From Undibacterium sp. 5I1 (GTDB taxonomy: Bacteria > Pseudomonadota > Gammaproteobacteria > Burkholderiales > Burkholderiaceae_D): a stretch of 64,000 bases of DNA. Below, one piece after another: positions 51,940 to 61,029 of this stretch. The notes beneath the pieces were generated by a model. That model searched no databases. It had not been told where the DNA came from and saw nothing but the letters and a program-made list of their open reading frames with translations. How positions within the stretch are numbered: the stretch's first letter is position 1; each line of letters opens with the position of its first letter. The position numbers and the translations under genes were made by a program. The stretch is taken from positions 3,782,001-3,846,000 of the forward strand of contig NZ_JAVIWI010000001.1 of NCBI RefSeq assembly GCF_034314085.1. The letters run 5' to 3'.

Positions 51940-53202
51940 CTACTGATAGGTTCTGGCATCATCAATGACTTTGCCGTCATTGGGCAAACTACCTACCGCC
52001 ATAAACACGATATCGCCGCGTAGTTTAGTCAGGTCACGCATGCAACTGATCAAGGCTTCTTTTAAGTCTGTCTGCGTGGACGTTTCGGCTGTTTTATCCA
52101 CCTCGCAATGCAAAGTCATCACGTCATTTGCCATTTCGCCTGTCACAACCAGACGGGCTTTATGAATCTGCGGATGGCGTTTGACGATCTCTGCAACCTG
52201 CGACGGGTGCACAAACATCCCCTTAATTTTGGTGGTCTGATCGGCGCGGCCCATCCATCCCTTAATACGGGTATTGGTACGCCCACATGGTGAGATGTCT
52301 TGCAAGGTAGCTGACATATCGCCAGTACCAAACCGGATTAAAGGATAATCCGGATTGAAGGAGGTGATCACGACTTCGCCGACTTCCCCTTCTGCTACCA
52401 GATCACCGGTGCCCGGGCGGACGATCTCTAGCAAGATATCTTCGTCCAATACCATACCTGGATTGACTTGTCCGTTGGTCAGCGTCTCATAAGCGATATT
52501 GCCGATATCTGCAGTGGCATACATCTGCACCACATTCGGTATGCCGTGTTCTTGCAGCCATTTTCGTAAGCTGGGTGGTAAGGCTTCTGCGCCCAAAATC
52601 GCGTATTGCACGCTGCTGATATCCGCGCCCATTTCTGCCGCTTTGTCGATGATGATTTTTAAAAAACTGGGCGTGCCTACGTAAGCATCAGGACGTAATT
52701 CCACCATGGCTTGGACTTGCATCTCGGTCTGGCCTATGCCTGCTGGAATCACGGTACAACCCAGCTTAGCCGCCGCGCCCTCCACCATAAAAGCCGCAGG
52801 CGTAAAGTGGTAAGAAAAACAGTTTTGTATGATGTGACCTGCACGCAGGCCGACCGCGTGCATCGGTCTGGCGAAGCGCCACCAGTCTTGTGTCCGACCT
52901 TCAGGATCAAAGATAGGACCCGGCGACATAAAAATACGACTTAACTGTCGAGGTGCTGTTGTCGTCAATCCGCCAAAAGGTAATGCTGTTTTTTGTATGG
53001 TTTTTAAATCGGATTTACGCGTCACTGGCAACTGTGCCAGCGCTTGCCTGCTTTTAATCTCAGACGCCTGTACTCCCCGCAAAATCTGCGCCCATCCCGG
53101 TGCGGTTTGCGCGTGTGCAATCAGCTGCGGCAAGCGTGTCATTAGTGCTTGCTCACGGCTTGGCGGGTGGCGGGTTTCTAATGCATCCAGATAGGCGTTC
53201 AT
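51940..53202 (-). CDS. Phenylacetate-CoA ligase family enzyme (PaaK-like)
   Basis: A 420-residue adenylate-forming ligase of the PaaK type, which lacks the classical full N-terminal domain of AMP-binding ligases. RIFMSPGPIFDPEGR stands at the P-loop position, where the usual Ser/Thr/Gly signature is altered; YAILGAEALPP and VVQMYATADIGNIAYE contain the adenine site, and YPLIRFGTGDMSATL the conserved Asp that binds ribose. GWMGRADQTTKIKGMFVHPSQV is the hinge and C-terminal lysine region. It is the last gene of the liv-type operon, 52 bp after livF, and probably activates a carboxylic acid brought in by the transporter. Confidence 0.82.
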   Translation of the reverse strand: MNAYLDALETRHPPSREQALMTRLPQLIAHAQTAPGWAQILRGVQASEIKSRQALAQLPVTRKSDLKTIQKTALPFGGLTTTAPRQLSRIFMSPGPIFDPEGRTQDWWRFARPMHAVGLRAGHIIQNCFSYHFTPAAFMVEGAAAKLGCTVIPAGIGQTEMQVQAMVELRPDAYVGTPSFLKIIIDKAAEMGADISSVQYAILGAEALPPSLRKWLQEHGIPNVVQMYATADIGNIAYETLTNGQVNPGMVLDEDILLEIVRPGTGDLVAEGEVGEVVITSFNPDYPLIRFGTGDMSATLQDISPCGRTNTRIKGWMGRADQTTKIKGMFVHPSQVAEIVKRHPQIHKARLVVTGEMANDVMTLHCEVDKTAETSTQTDLKEALISCMRDLTKLRGDIVFMAVGSLPNDGKVIDDARTYQ

Positions 53203-53254
53203 AGCTTGTTCTAGTAGGGGGTAACGTTATTGAGAGATTTAAAATAGGTATTAA

Positions 53255-54103
53255 TTACGCCAGCCAGCGCTTGCGACGACGATAAAATTTCATCTCGCGG
53301 AAACTCTTGCGACCCGCACCAGAGACGCCGAGATAAAATTCTTTGACATCCTCATTCGTTGCCAACTCTTTGGCGTCGCCCTCCATCACGACCCGCCCGT
53401 TTTCTAGGATGTAGCCAAAATCGGCGTAACGTAAAGCGACATTGGTGTTTTGTTCCGCCAGTAAAAATGAGACGTTTTCTTTGGTGTTCAGACTTTTGAC
53501 GATGTCAAAAATCTCTTCGACTAATTGTGGTGCGATGCCCATCGACGGTTCATCTAACAATATCATTGAAGGCTTCGCCATCAGTGCACGACCGATTGCG
53601 CACATCTGCTGCTCGCCGCCAGAGGTATAGCCTGCCTGCGACGTGCGGCGCTGTTTTAAACGGGGGAAATAGTGATACACCATCTCTAGCGATTCTTTTA
53701 ATTCAGCGCGTGAGATTTTGCGCGTGTACGCACCCGTCAACAGATTTTCTTCTATGCTGAGATGTCCAAAACAATGACGACCTTCCATCACTTGCGACAA
53801 GCCGCGTTTGACTAATTCGTTCGGCGTCAGATGGTCAACCCGCTGTCCTTTAAAACAAATATCGCCTTTGGTAATATCGCCGCGTTCATTGCGTAATAAG
53901 GTGGAGATCGCTTTGAGCGTGGTTGATTTCCCTGCGCCATTAGCACCGAGCAGAGCAACGATTTTTCCCTGCGGGACTTGCAGCGAAATCCCTTTTAATA
54001 CCAGGATGACGTGGTCGTAAATCACCTCAATATTATTCACGCTCAGATAGGCGGGGCTGGCCGCTACCGCATCATTGATACCAGCAATACTATGGGTCGT
54101 CAT
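53255..54103 (-). CDS. livF: Branched-chain-type ABC transporter ATPase (LivF-like)
   Basis: A 282-residue ABC ATPase. Walker A GANGAGKS, Q-loop region SQVMEGRHCFGHLSIEEN, signature YTSGGEQQMCAIGRAL, Walker B MILLDEPSMGIAP. QVMEGRHCF is typical of LivF. A basic C-terminal tail (SFREMKFYRRRKRW) is unusual. The start is ATG 54103 with AGGTGAG six bases upstream; the frame extends to 54145 without support. Substrate specificity is set by the binding protein gene just upstream. Confidence 0.87.
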   Translation of the reverse strand: MTTHSIAGINDAVAASPAYLSVNNIEVIYDHVILVLKGISLQVPQGKIVALLGANGAGKSTTLKAISTLLRNERGDITKGDICFKGQRVDHLTPNELVKRGLSQVMEGRHCFGHLSIEENLLTGAYTRKISRAELKESLEMVYHYFPRLKQRRTSQAGYTSGGEQQMCAIGRALMAKPSMILLDEPSMGIAPQLVEEIFDIVKSLNTKENVSFLLAEQNTNVALRYADFGYILENGRVVMEGDAKELATNEDVKEFYLGVSGAGRKSFREMKFYRRRKRWLA

Positions 54104-54213
54104 ATCGATCTCACCTGCGAATTTTTCCAATTTATTGTTGATCAATTAGGTAGGGAAAGAAGCTGCGCCAATGATATTTTTCGCCGGCACAGCGACTCTC
54201 TCAACACAACAAT

Positions 54214-55524
54214 TTATTTCAAACAAGCTGGTGTAATTTTCTTCTCAGCGGCATATTTATTCGACGATTCTTCGAGCAAGCTACGCGTCAGCGCTTTGTC
54301 ACCAACCATCCAGTTCGGTGTGATGGCGACCCATTTGCTGCCATTCCATTGCTGTACTTTGACTGCGCCAGAACCTTCATGATCGTCGCAAGATGTTTTG
54401 ACCGGCGGGAACATACCAAAAGCGCCCAAGGCTTTTTGACGTGCATCATCCACGTTCAGATTCTCGAAGCCCCAACGGATTTGCTCGCCCGTCATTTGCT
54501 TGCCTTTGCCGTACTTTTCTTGTGCTTTTAAGATGGCCTCAACCCACAACATGCCAGCAGTTACGCCACGCATGTGATACACCGAACCAATACGGGTTTT
54601 GTCTGCCAGATTGCCGTTACCGTTTGCATAGATTTTGCTGCGGATTTCATCCAGCACAGGATAGTTGCCTGGGGTATTAAAAGTCATGGAAGAATAGCCT
54701 TTTGCTGCATCACCCGCCGGGATGGTGTCTTCCTCAGAACCTGCCCACCAGACACCGAGCATTTTTTCACGTGGGAAGCCATTGCGTTGCGCTGTCTTGA
54801 TCGCTACCGCATTCATCACGCCCCAGCCCCACAAAATGACGTAGTCAGGATTGGCTTGACGGATTTGCAGCCATTGTGATTGTTGTTCATTCCCAGGATG
54901 CGCAACAGGGATTTTGACCAGATCAAATCCGTATTGCTTAGCTTGTGCTTCCAGCACAGGTAAGGGCTCTTTACCAAAGGCGGAGTCGTGATACAGATAA
55001 ACGATTTTTTTACCTTTGAGCTTATCCATACCACCGGATTTGTCGCCCAGATATTTGGTCATGGCGGCAGCCTGATTCCAGTAACTGGTAATCAGCGGGA
55101 AGATGTAAGGAAAGACCTTACCGTTGGCCGCATCAGAACGACCATATCCCAGCATGGTCATCGGGATTTTATCTTCTGCCACGCGATCTAAAATGCCGTA
55201 TGCAATACCGGTAGAAAGCGGATCAACTAAGGAGGCGCCTCCTTTGGCTTGTTTAAGACGTTCATAACATTCAATACCGCGTGAGGCGTTATATTCAGTT
55301 TCACATTCTTCCCATGTCAGCTTGACGCCGTTCATACCACCTTTGGCATTGACCAGATTAAAGTAATCAATAATCCCGCCATAAAATCCCGAGCCACCCG
55401 CGGCATACGGACCGACCCGATACGACAGTAAGGGGATGAACTGTTCATCCGCTTGTGCCAGCCCAGATAGTGCAACAGTGCTGACTAAGGCTGCACTGAG
55501 TAATACTGATTTAAGCAATTTCAT
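54214..55524 (-). CDS. ABC transporter substrate-binding protein (Peripla_BP_6)
   Basis: A 436-residue periplasmic binding protein of the LivJ/K superfamily. The signal peptide ends near LAQADE (residue 25-26). The mature protein begins with FIPLLSYRVGPYAAGGSGFYGG, then DYFNLVNAKGGMNGVKLTWEECETEYN. This Tyr-Gly-rich opening is typical of a subgroup found next to acyl-CoA ligase genes rather than true branched-chain amino acid binders. AGGAG lies five bases upstream of ATG 55524, the strongest ribosome binding site in the operon. The ligand is probably a carboxylic or aromatic acid (inference). Confidence 0.87.
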   Translation of the reverse strand: MKLLKSVLLSAALVSTVALSGLAQADEQFIPLLSYRVGPYAAGGSGFYGGIIDYFNLVNAKGGMNGVKLTWEECETEYNASRGIECYERLKQAKGGASLVDPLSTGIAYGILDRVAEDKIPMTMLGYGRSDAANGKVFPYIFPLITSYWNQAAAMTKYLGDKSGGMDKLKGKKIVYLYHDSAFGKEPLPVLEAQAKQYGFDLVKIPVAHPGNEQQSQWLQIRQANPDYVILWGWGVMNAVAIKTAQRNGFPREKMLGVWWAGSEEDTIPAGDAAKGYSSMTFNTPGNYPVLDEIRSKIYANGNGNLADKTRIGSVYHMRGVTAGMLWVEAILKAQEKYGKGKQMTGEQIRWGFENLNVDDARQKALGAFGMFPPVKTSCDDHEGSGAVKVQQWNGSKWVAITPNWMVGDKALTRSLLEESSNKYAAEKKITPACLK

Positions 55525-55620
55525 GATGTCTCCTTTTTTGGATGGATATTGCAACTATTTGTACTTGTTGCTTGATGTTTTTTTTACTGTTTTTACTGAT
55601 TACTTATTGATTGATACAAC

Positions 55621-56679
55621 TTAATACGGGAAAGGCCATAAGCGCAATTTTTCCTTTGCAATTTGCCACAAGCGCGCCAGACCATGTGGTTCTACTATCA
55701 GGAAAAAAATAATTAAACCGCCAAATACCATTAGCTCCAGATTGGACGCTACGCTGGTCGGCAGCGACAAACCATGCGCGATCATATTCAGAAAAATCGG
55801 TAGCAAGATGATGAAGGCCGAGCCTAAAAAAGACCCAAGAATAGAACCCACGCCACCGATGATAATCATGAACAAAATTCGGAAGGATAAATCTAGATTG
55901 TAGGCATCAGGCTCCACCGTACCAAGATAAGCGTAAGCATACAAAGCACCCGCCACACCGCAATAAAACGACGATACCGCAAACGCCAATAGTTTGGTAC
56001 GCATAGGGCGAAAGCCGATGACCTCTGCCGCAACGTCCATGTCGCGTACCGCCATCCAGGAGCGCCCGACATTGGAGCGCACCATATTTTTTGCCAGCAG
56101 GGCGAGCACACAAACGATGCTCAGAGTGAGTAGATACTTTTTCACTGGGGTAGTAAAGCTCACACCAAAAATTATCATCTCCTGCGCGGTGATCACGCCA
56201 GAAGAACTGTAATTACTAAACCACTGTACTTTGGTCAAACACCAGACTACAAAAAATTGTGTTGCCAGCGTCGCTGCCGCCAGATAAAAACCACGTATGC
56301 GTAAGGACGGCAAACCAAATGCAATCCCCACTATTGCGGCACACAAGCCGCCCAACACAAATGCCAGCAATAAAGGAATGCCAGGAACACGCAACACAAA
56401 GTTATACGAGGCAAACGCACCTACTGCCATAAATGCAGCGGAGCCTAGCGACAGTTGGCCGGCATATCCAGTCAAAATATTTAGGCCCAATGCCGCCAGC
56501 GAGAAGATCAGAAAAGGAATCAAGATCGCAGAAAAGGTGTATGCCGACGCAATCAGCGGCACGACAAAAAACGCCAGTGCCAGAAGGACGACCATAGCGA
56601 TCCTGTCCTGCCGCAACGGAAAAATCTGGTTGTCTGCGGCATAGCTAGACTTGAACTGACCTGCTTCACGATAGAACAT
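55621..56679 (-). CDS. livM: Branched-chain-type ABC permease (LivM-like)
   Basis: A 352-residue permease with eight to ten hydrophobic segments. ALGLNILTGYAGQLSLGSAAFMAVGAF is the LivM signature near residue 65-90, and the coupling-loop region is SNVGRSWMAVRDMDVAAEVIGF. It ends with the usual EPHGLARLW motif. ATG 56679 has GGAAA upstream. It is separated from livH by 304 bp that contain a large hairpin, an unusual spacing within this operon. Confidence 0.9.
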   Translation of the reverse strand: MFYREAGQFKSSYAADNQIFPLRQDRIAMVVLLALAFFVVPLIASAYTFSAILIPFLIFSLAALGLNILTGYAGQLSLGSAAFMAVGAFASYNFVLRVPGIPLLLAFVLGGLCAAIVGIAFGLPSLRIRGFYLAAATLATQFFVVWCLTKVQWFSNYSSSGVITAQEMIIFGVSFTTPVKKYLLTLSIVCVLALLAKNMVRSNVGRSWMAVRDMDVAAEVIGFRPMRTKLLAFAVSSFYCGVAGALYAYAYLGTVEPDAYNLDLSFRILFMIIIGGVGSILGSFLGSAFIILLPIFLNMIAHGLSLPTSVASNLELMVFGGLIIFFLIVEPHGLARLWQIAKEKLRLWPFPY

Positions 56680-56983
56680 GTATTTCCTTTATGTTGAAAC
56701 CATTTTTAGATGTTTCCATTTTTTTATCCCCAATATCTATGGGGCTTTCAGGCCATTTTTGGCTGGGAAGGCACATAAGTATTGGACGTTCTAATTCATA
56801 AACTTCAAAAAATCATTGTAATAAATGACCTGATCATCGTAGTGTGCGCCATGCGCACCGGTACATTGTCCGTGCTGTCCGCTGCGGTGCGCATGGCGCA
56901 CGCTATGACCAGCGCTGCATCTCGATTAAAGGGTTTTTAGAAGCTCCCATTTCGTCCAACTCGTCCAACTTAGCTAAGCCAAA
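56680..56983. other. Gap inside the liv operon
   Basis: 304 bp between livH and livM with no gene. It contains a 17-bp perfect stem (56844-56901), and could terminate, protect or tune the transcript between the two permeases. Confidence 0.55.
56844..56901. repeat. 17-bp perfect inverted repeat with 24-base loop
   Basis: Arm GTGCGCCATGCGCACCG (56844-56860) and arm CGGTGCGCATGGCGCAC (56885-56901) are exact reverse complements. The arms are themselves nearly palindromic (GTGCGCCATGCGCAC). It lies in the livH-livM gap on the operon transcript. Confidence 0.75.
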
Positions 56984-57886
56984 TCAAATCCGCCGGATAA
57001 TTTTTTCGCCAAACAAGCCTTCTGGCCGCACTAGTAAAAATAATAATGCCAGTACATATGGGAACCAGCCTTCAATCCCGCCGCCAACCATCGGGCCGAT
57101 ATAGACTTCGGCTAATTTTTCAGACGCTCCAATAATCAAGCCCCCGACAATCGCACCAGGCACCGAGGTAAAACCACCGAGAATCAACACGGGCAGCGCC
57201 TTTAGTGCAACAAACGTCAGCGCAAACTGCACGCCGTTACGTGCGCCCCACAGCAAGCCTGCTACCAGCGCCACCAAGCCTGCTACTGACCAGACTACGG
57301 CCCAGATTTGTTGTAAGGGGATGCCAACCGCCAATGCCGCCTGATGATCGTCCGCCACGGCGCGTAAGGCGCGACCAATCTTGGTTTTAGAGAACAGTAA
57401 CGCCAGCCCAGTAACCAGCAGCGCGCAGATCAGTGCGGCGATGACATCAAACTGCGAAATGATGATGTTGAACTTTTCCATCAGATATTCAATCGGCACA
57501 TCTTCGATTGGCAAGTTCAGGCGGTGTGGTTGCGATCCCCACAGTAATTGCGCCAGGCCTTCGATAAAAAAAGTTAAACCGATGGTTGCCATGAATAAGG
57601 TGATCTCAGGTTGATTGACCAAAGGCCGCAATACCACACGTTCAATCGCCAAGCCGAGTAAGACCATCACACCCATCGTGAGTGGAATTGCCAGCCACAA
57701 TGACAAGCCGAATTTCTCAGTCAGACCAACGCAGGTCAATGCCGCAAAAAATACCATCGCGCCTTGGGCAAAATTGAATACACCGGAGGCTTTGTAAATC
57801 AGCACAAAGCCAAGCGCCACTAGTGCGTACATCACACCAGAGAGCAAGCCGCCGATTAAGACTTCAAAGAAAAAATTGATATTCAT
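56984..57886 (-). CDS. livH: Branched-chain-type ABC permease (LivH-like)
   Basis: A 300-residue inner-membrane permease with about eight helices. GLLSGVMYALVALGFVLIYKASGVFNFAQGAMVFFAA is split over residues 13-50 and is the classic LivH opening. The coupling region reads TKIGRALRAVADDHQAALAVGI, and PGAIVGGLIIGASEKLAE follows near the C-terminus. It lies 14 bp after livG on the same strand. Together with LivM it forms the transmembrane channel. Confidence 0.92.
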   Translation of the reverse strand: MNINFFFEVLIGGLLSGVMYALVALGFVLIYKASGVFNFAQGAMVFFAALTCVGLTEKFGLSLWLAIPLTMGVMVLLGLAIERVVLRPLVNQPEITLFMATIGLTFFIEGLAQLLWGSQPHRLNLPIEDVPIEYLMEKFNIIISQFDVIAALICALLVTGLALLFSKTKIGRALRAVADDHQAALAVGIPLQQIWAVVWSVAGLVALVAGLLWGARNGVQFALTFVALKALPVLILGGFTSVPGAIVGGLIIGASEKLAEVYIGPMVGGGIEGWFPYVLALLFLLVRPEGLFGEKIIRRI

Positions 57887-57900
57887 TCTGGTCTAGCCTT

Positions 57901-58755
57901 TCAATGGGCGACGCCGAGATACGCGTTAATCACTTCCTGATTCGCCAGCACTTCTGCCGGAGTACCATCGCCAATTTTTTTGCCATAATCCAGCACGACC
58001 ACGCGGTCTGAAATATCCATGACCACGCCCATATCATGTTCAATCAATACGATGGTGGTGCCGAGCTGATCGTTGACATCCAGAATAAAGCGGCTCATGT
58101 CTTGTTTTTCTTCCACATTCATGCCTGCCATGGGTTCATCTAGTAACAAGATTTCTGGTTCCGCTGCCAAGGCACGACCTAGCTCGACTCTTTTTTGCAA
58201 ACCGTAAGACAGACGACCTACCGGTGTTTTACGGATATGTTGGATTTCTAAAAAATCGATGATTTCTTCGACCTTTTGACGATGTTCGATTTCTTCCTTT
58301 TGAGCCGGCCCCCAATACAAGGCTTGCATCAGAAAATTACTTTTCATTTTCAGATTGCGTCCCGTCATGATGTTGTCGAGTACGCTCATGCCTTTAAATA
58401 AAGCGATGTTCTGGAATGTCCGGGCGATGCCACTTTTTGCCGCTGCATAGGTGTTCATATCTTTACGCCGCTGACCACGATAAGTGATCGTCCCCTCTTG
58501 CGGGTGATACACGCCGTTGATCACATTGAGCATTGAACTTTTACCTGCACCGTTGGGGCCGATAATGGCGCGGATTTCATGCTCTCTGACATTGAAAGAG
58601 ATATTCGTCAGCGCTTTAATACCACCAAACGCCAGCGAGATGCCCTGCAGATCCAGGATCACTTCGCCGATTTTTCTGCCATTCGTGGGTGTCGCCATAG
58701 TCACCATCGTCATCGGATCTACCATCGCATTCATACTGTGTTTTTCATGAGTCAT
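57901..58755 (-). CDS. livG: Branched-chain-type ABC transporter ATPase (LivG-like)
   Basis: A 284-residue ABC ATPase. Walker A GPNGAGKSS, Q-loop ARTFQNIALFKGMSV (LivG-typical), signature LSYGLQKRVELGRAL, Walker B ILLLDEPMAGM and the switch region VLIEHDMGVVMDISD. The Met-rich N-terminal 25 residues precede the first strand. Its ATG overlaps the stop of the upstream CoA ligase (ATGA, 58752-58755), showing translational coupling of activation and import. It would pair with LivF as the ATPase dimer. Confidence 0.92.
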   Translation of the reverse strand: MTHEKHSMNAMVDPMTMVTMATPTNGRKIGEVILDLQGISLAFGGIKALTNISFNVREHEIRAIIGPNGAGKSSMLNVINGVYHPQEGTITYRGQRRKDMNTYAAAKSGIARTFQNIALFKGMSVLDNIMTGRNLKMKSNFLMQALYWGPAQKEEIEHRQKVEEIIDFLEIQHIRKTPVGRLSYGLQKRVELGRALAAEPEILLLDEPMAGMNVEEKQDMSRFILDVNDQLGTTIVLIEHDMGVVMDISDRVVVLDYGKKIGDGTPAEVLANQEVINAYLGVAH

Positions 58756-60719
58756 GCCGCCTGTTGATGCGCTGCATAGGTTTTTACATCGCTGATATGC
58801 AAATCAGCATTGACTAATCCCTGACGGCCATCTTCAAATTTGACCTGAGTTTCTATGTATTGCGACCGCTTACCGGAATACAGCGCATCGATCAGCACGG
58901 CGTATTTTTGCGCGACAAAACTACGTCGTACTTTGCGTGTGCGGGTGAGTTCATCATCATCGGGGTCAAGCTCTTTGTGCAGTATCAAAAAGCGATGAAT
59001 CTGGGTGTTAGCCATCAGGGCTTCGCCCGCCAGATCGGCATTGACTTTCTCGATACAAGAAACGATTAGCTGATAAGTTTCTGCCTTGGCTGCCAGATCG
59101 GTGTAGCCAGCATAAGCAATGCCGCGCCGCTCTGCCCAATTGCCGACGGCTTCCAGATCAATATTGATAAAAGCGCAGACCGTATCGCGACCATTGCCAA
59201 AGGCGACAGCTTCTTTGATATAGGGGAAAAACTTTAATTTGTTTTCAATATAGTTGGGAGCAAAGATATCGCCATTGATCAGCTTGCCCACATCAGCCGC
59301 ACGGTCGATGATTTTTAAGTGGCCGTCGCTATCAAATATTCCAGCGTCGCCGGTATGGAAGTAGCCATCTGCATCCATCACCTCGGCGGTGGCGTCAGGA
59401 CGTTTATAGTAGCCCGATAACATTGAGGTAGATTTCACCAGTACCTCGCCATTGCTGGCGAGTTTAATTTCTACGCCTGGCGCTGCCTGACCTACGCTAT
59501 CAAATTTGATGTTGCCATCGGGCTGCAAGCACACGTAGGCACAGGTTTCAGTGGAGCCGTATAACTGCTTGAGGTTAATGCCGATAGAGCGATAAAACCG
59601 GAACAGATCAGGACCGATTGCGGCACCGGCAGTATAAGCAACCCGTACACGTGATAAGCCGAGTACGTTTTTTAAGGGCGCATAGATCAGCAGATTGCCG
59701 ATTGCGTAGCGGATGCGGTTGAGCAGTGATACGGGTTTGCCATCCAGAATATCGCTACCAATTTCGCGGGCGATTTCCATATAGTGATGAAACAATTTAC
59801 GCTTGATGGCGCTAGCATCTTCCATTCGTATCATGACCGTGGTTAACATATTTTCAAACACGCGTGGCGGAGCAAAATAATAGGTCGGTCCGACTTCGCG
59901 CAAATCGGTCAATACCGTCTCACCGGACTCAGGGCAATTGACGGTAAAGCCTGCCGTCATTGCTTGTGCATACGAGAACAAATGATCACCAACCCAGGCC
60001 ATTGGCAGGTAAGACAAAATATCTTCACGTTCGCTGAGCTGATCAAAGCCCGTGCCGCCTGTCGCTGCGTGGATAAACGAGCGGTGGCTTTGGCATACGC
60101 CTTTAGGTTTGCCGGTAGTGCCTGAGGTGTAGAGCATGACGGAGGTGTCGTCAGCTGTACCTAAATTAACTTGCTGGATAAAAAAGTCCGGATGGGCTTT
60201 GTCGTAAGCGCGTCCCAAGTCTTGCAGCACGGCATAAGAGGTGAGTTCGTCTTGGTGGTAATGACGCATGCCGCGATCATCGTCAAACACAATATGACTA
60301 ATCCCGGCATAGTGCTGTTTGATTTCTAATAGTTTATCGACTTGCTCCTGATCCTCTACAACTGCGAACTGGATTTCTGCATTCTCCAGCACATAAGCCA
60401 TATCTGCCGCTGGTGAATCTTGGTAGAGCGGCACCGCAATCCCGCCTAGACATTGCGCGGCAGCCATGGCCCAATATAAACGCGGACGATTATCGCCAAT
60501 GATGGCAAGGTGCATACCGCGCTGGAATCCCTGCGCTGCAAGCCCACAAGCCAGCGCACGGACTTCATCACAGACTTGTGCCCAGTTCCAGGTTTGCCAG
60601 ATACCCAAATCCTTCTCTCTGAACGCCGGACGCGATGCATGCAATTGCGCATTACGTAGTAGGAGCTTAGGGAAGGTGGTGTAATCCGGCATTGCTTGGT
60701 TGACGTCGATATGCTTCAT
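58752..60719 (-). CDS. Long-chain-type acyl-CoA synthetase (AMP-binding)
   Basis: A 655-residue adenylate-forming ligase. Motif I is MLYTSGTTGKPKGV (about residue 190-204); the adenine motif is LKQLYGSTETCAYV; GYFHTGDAGIFDSDGHLKIIDRAAD holds the ribose-binding Asp and hinge. The C-terminal domain has the longer form typical of long-chain acyl-CoA synthetases. It is the first gene of the operon; GGAG lies four bases before ATG 60719. The neighbouring transporter and second ligase suggest uptake and CoA activation of a fatty or aromatic acid. The substrate is not determinable from sequence. Confidence 0.87.
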   Translation of the reverse strand: MKHIDVNQAMPDYTTFPKLLLRNAQLHASRPAFREKDLGIWQTWNWAQVCDEVRALACGLAAQGFQRGMHLAIIGDNRPRLYWAMAAAQCLGGIAVPLYQDSPAADMAYVLENAEIQFAVVEDQEQVDKLLEIKQHYAGISHIVFDDDRGMRHYHQDELTSYAVLQDLGRAYDKAHPDFFIQQVNLGTADDTSVMLYTSGTTGKPKGVCQSHRSFIHAATGGTGFDQLSEREDILSYLPMAWVGDHLFSYAQAMTAGFTVNCPESGETVLTDLREVGPTYYFAPPRVFENMLTTVMIRMEDASAIKRKLFHHYMEIAREIGSDILDGKPVSLLNRIRYAIGNLLIYAPLKNVLGLSRVRVAYTAGAAIGPDLFRFYRSIGINLKQLYGSTETCAYVCLQPDGNIKFDSVGQAAPGVEIKLASNGEVLVKSTSMLSGYYKRPDATAEVMDADGYFHTGDAGIFDSDGHLKIIDRAADVGKLINGDIFAPNYIENKLKFFPYIKEAVAFGNGRDTVCAFINIDLEAVGNWAERRGIAYAGYTDLAAKAETYQLIVSCIEKVNADLAGEALMANTQIHRFLILHKELDPDDDELTRTRKVRRSFVAQKYAVLIDALYSGKRSQYIETQVKFEDGRQGLVNADLHISDVKTYAAHQQAA

Positions 60720-61029
60720 TTGTCTCCATCATTTCATACTTGTTTTATGATTATCGACTGAGTGTCCTTACTATCCCTTACGGCATACTTACTAACTTTG
60801 TTAGCGTCGTACGCATGCGAGAATGATCGGGAGTTTGTAATAGCTGACCTTACCTACAGTTTCGCTTATACAATGTCCCAGCACGCGTTTTCAGTAAATA
60901 TTCTTTTGCGTATTTTTGTTAGCTGGAGTGTAGCCAGATCAAATTCTCAGTGCTGTCATTTGCCCGACAATCTCGCTGAAACAACACAATTTCGGTGCTG
61001 CGCCGCACCATACTAATATAGCAAAAACG
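60720..61029. other. Divergent promoter region, ligase operon and Crp-like gene
   Basis: A 310-bp gap between divergent starts. I see no clear TTGAT-N4-ATCAA Fnr site or Crp palindrome. Promoters in both directions are expected here. Confidence 0.45.

Noticed and set aside
60720..61029. Fnr or Crp binding site in the divergent promoter region
   Set aside because: Only isolated half-sites such as GATCAA were seen, not a paired palindrome.
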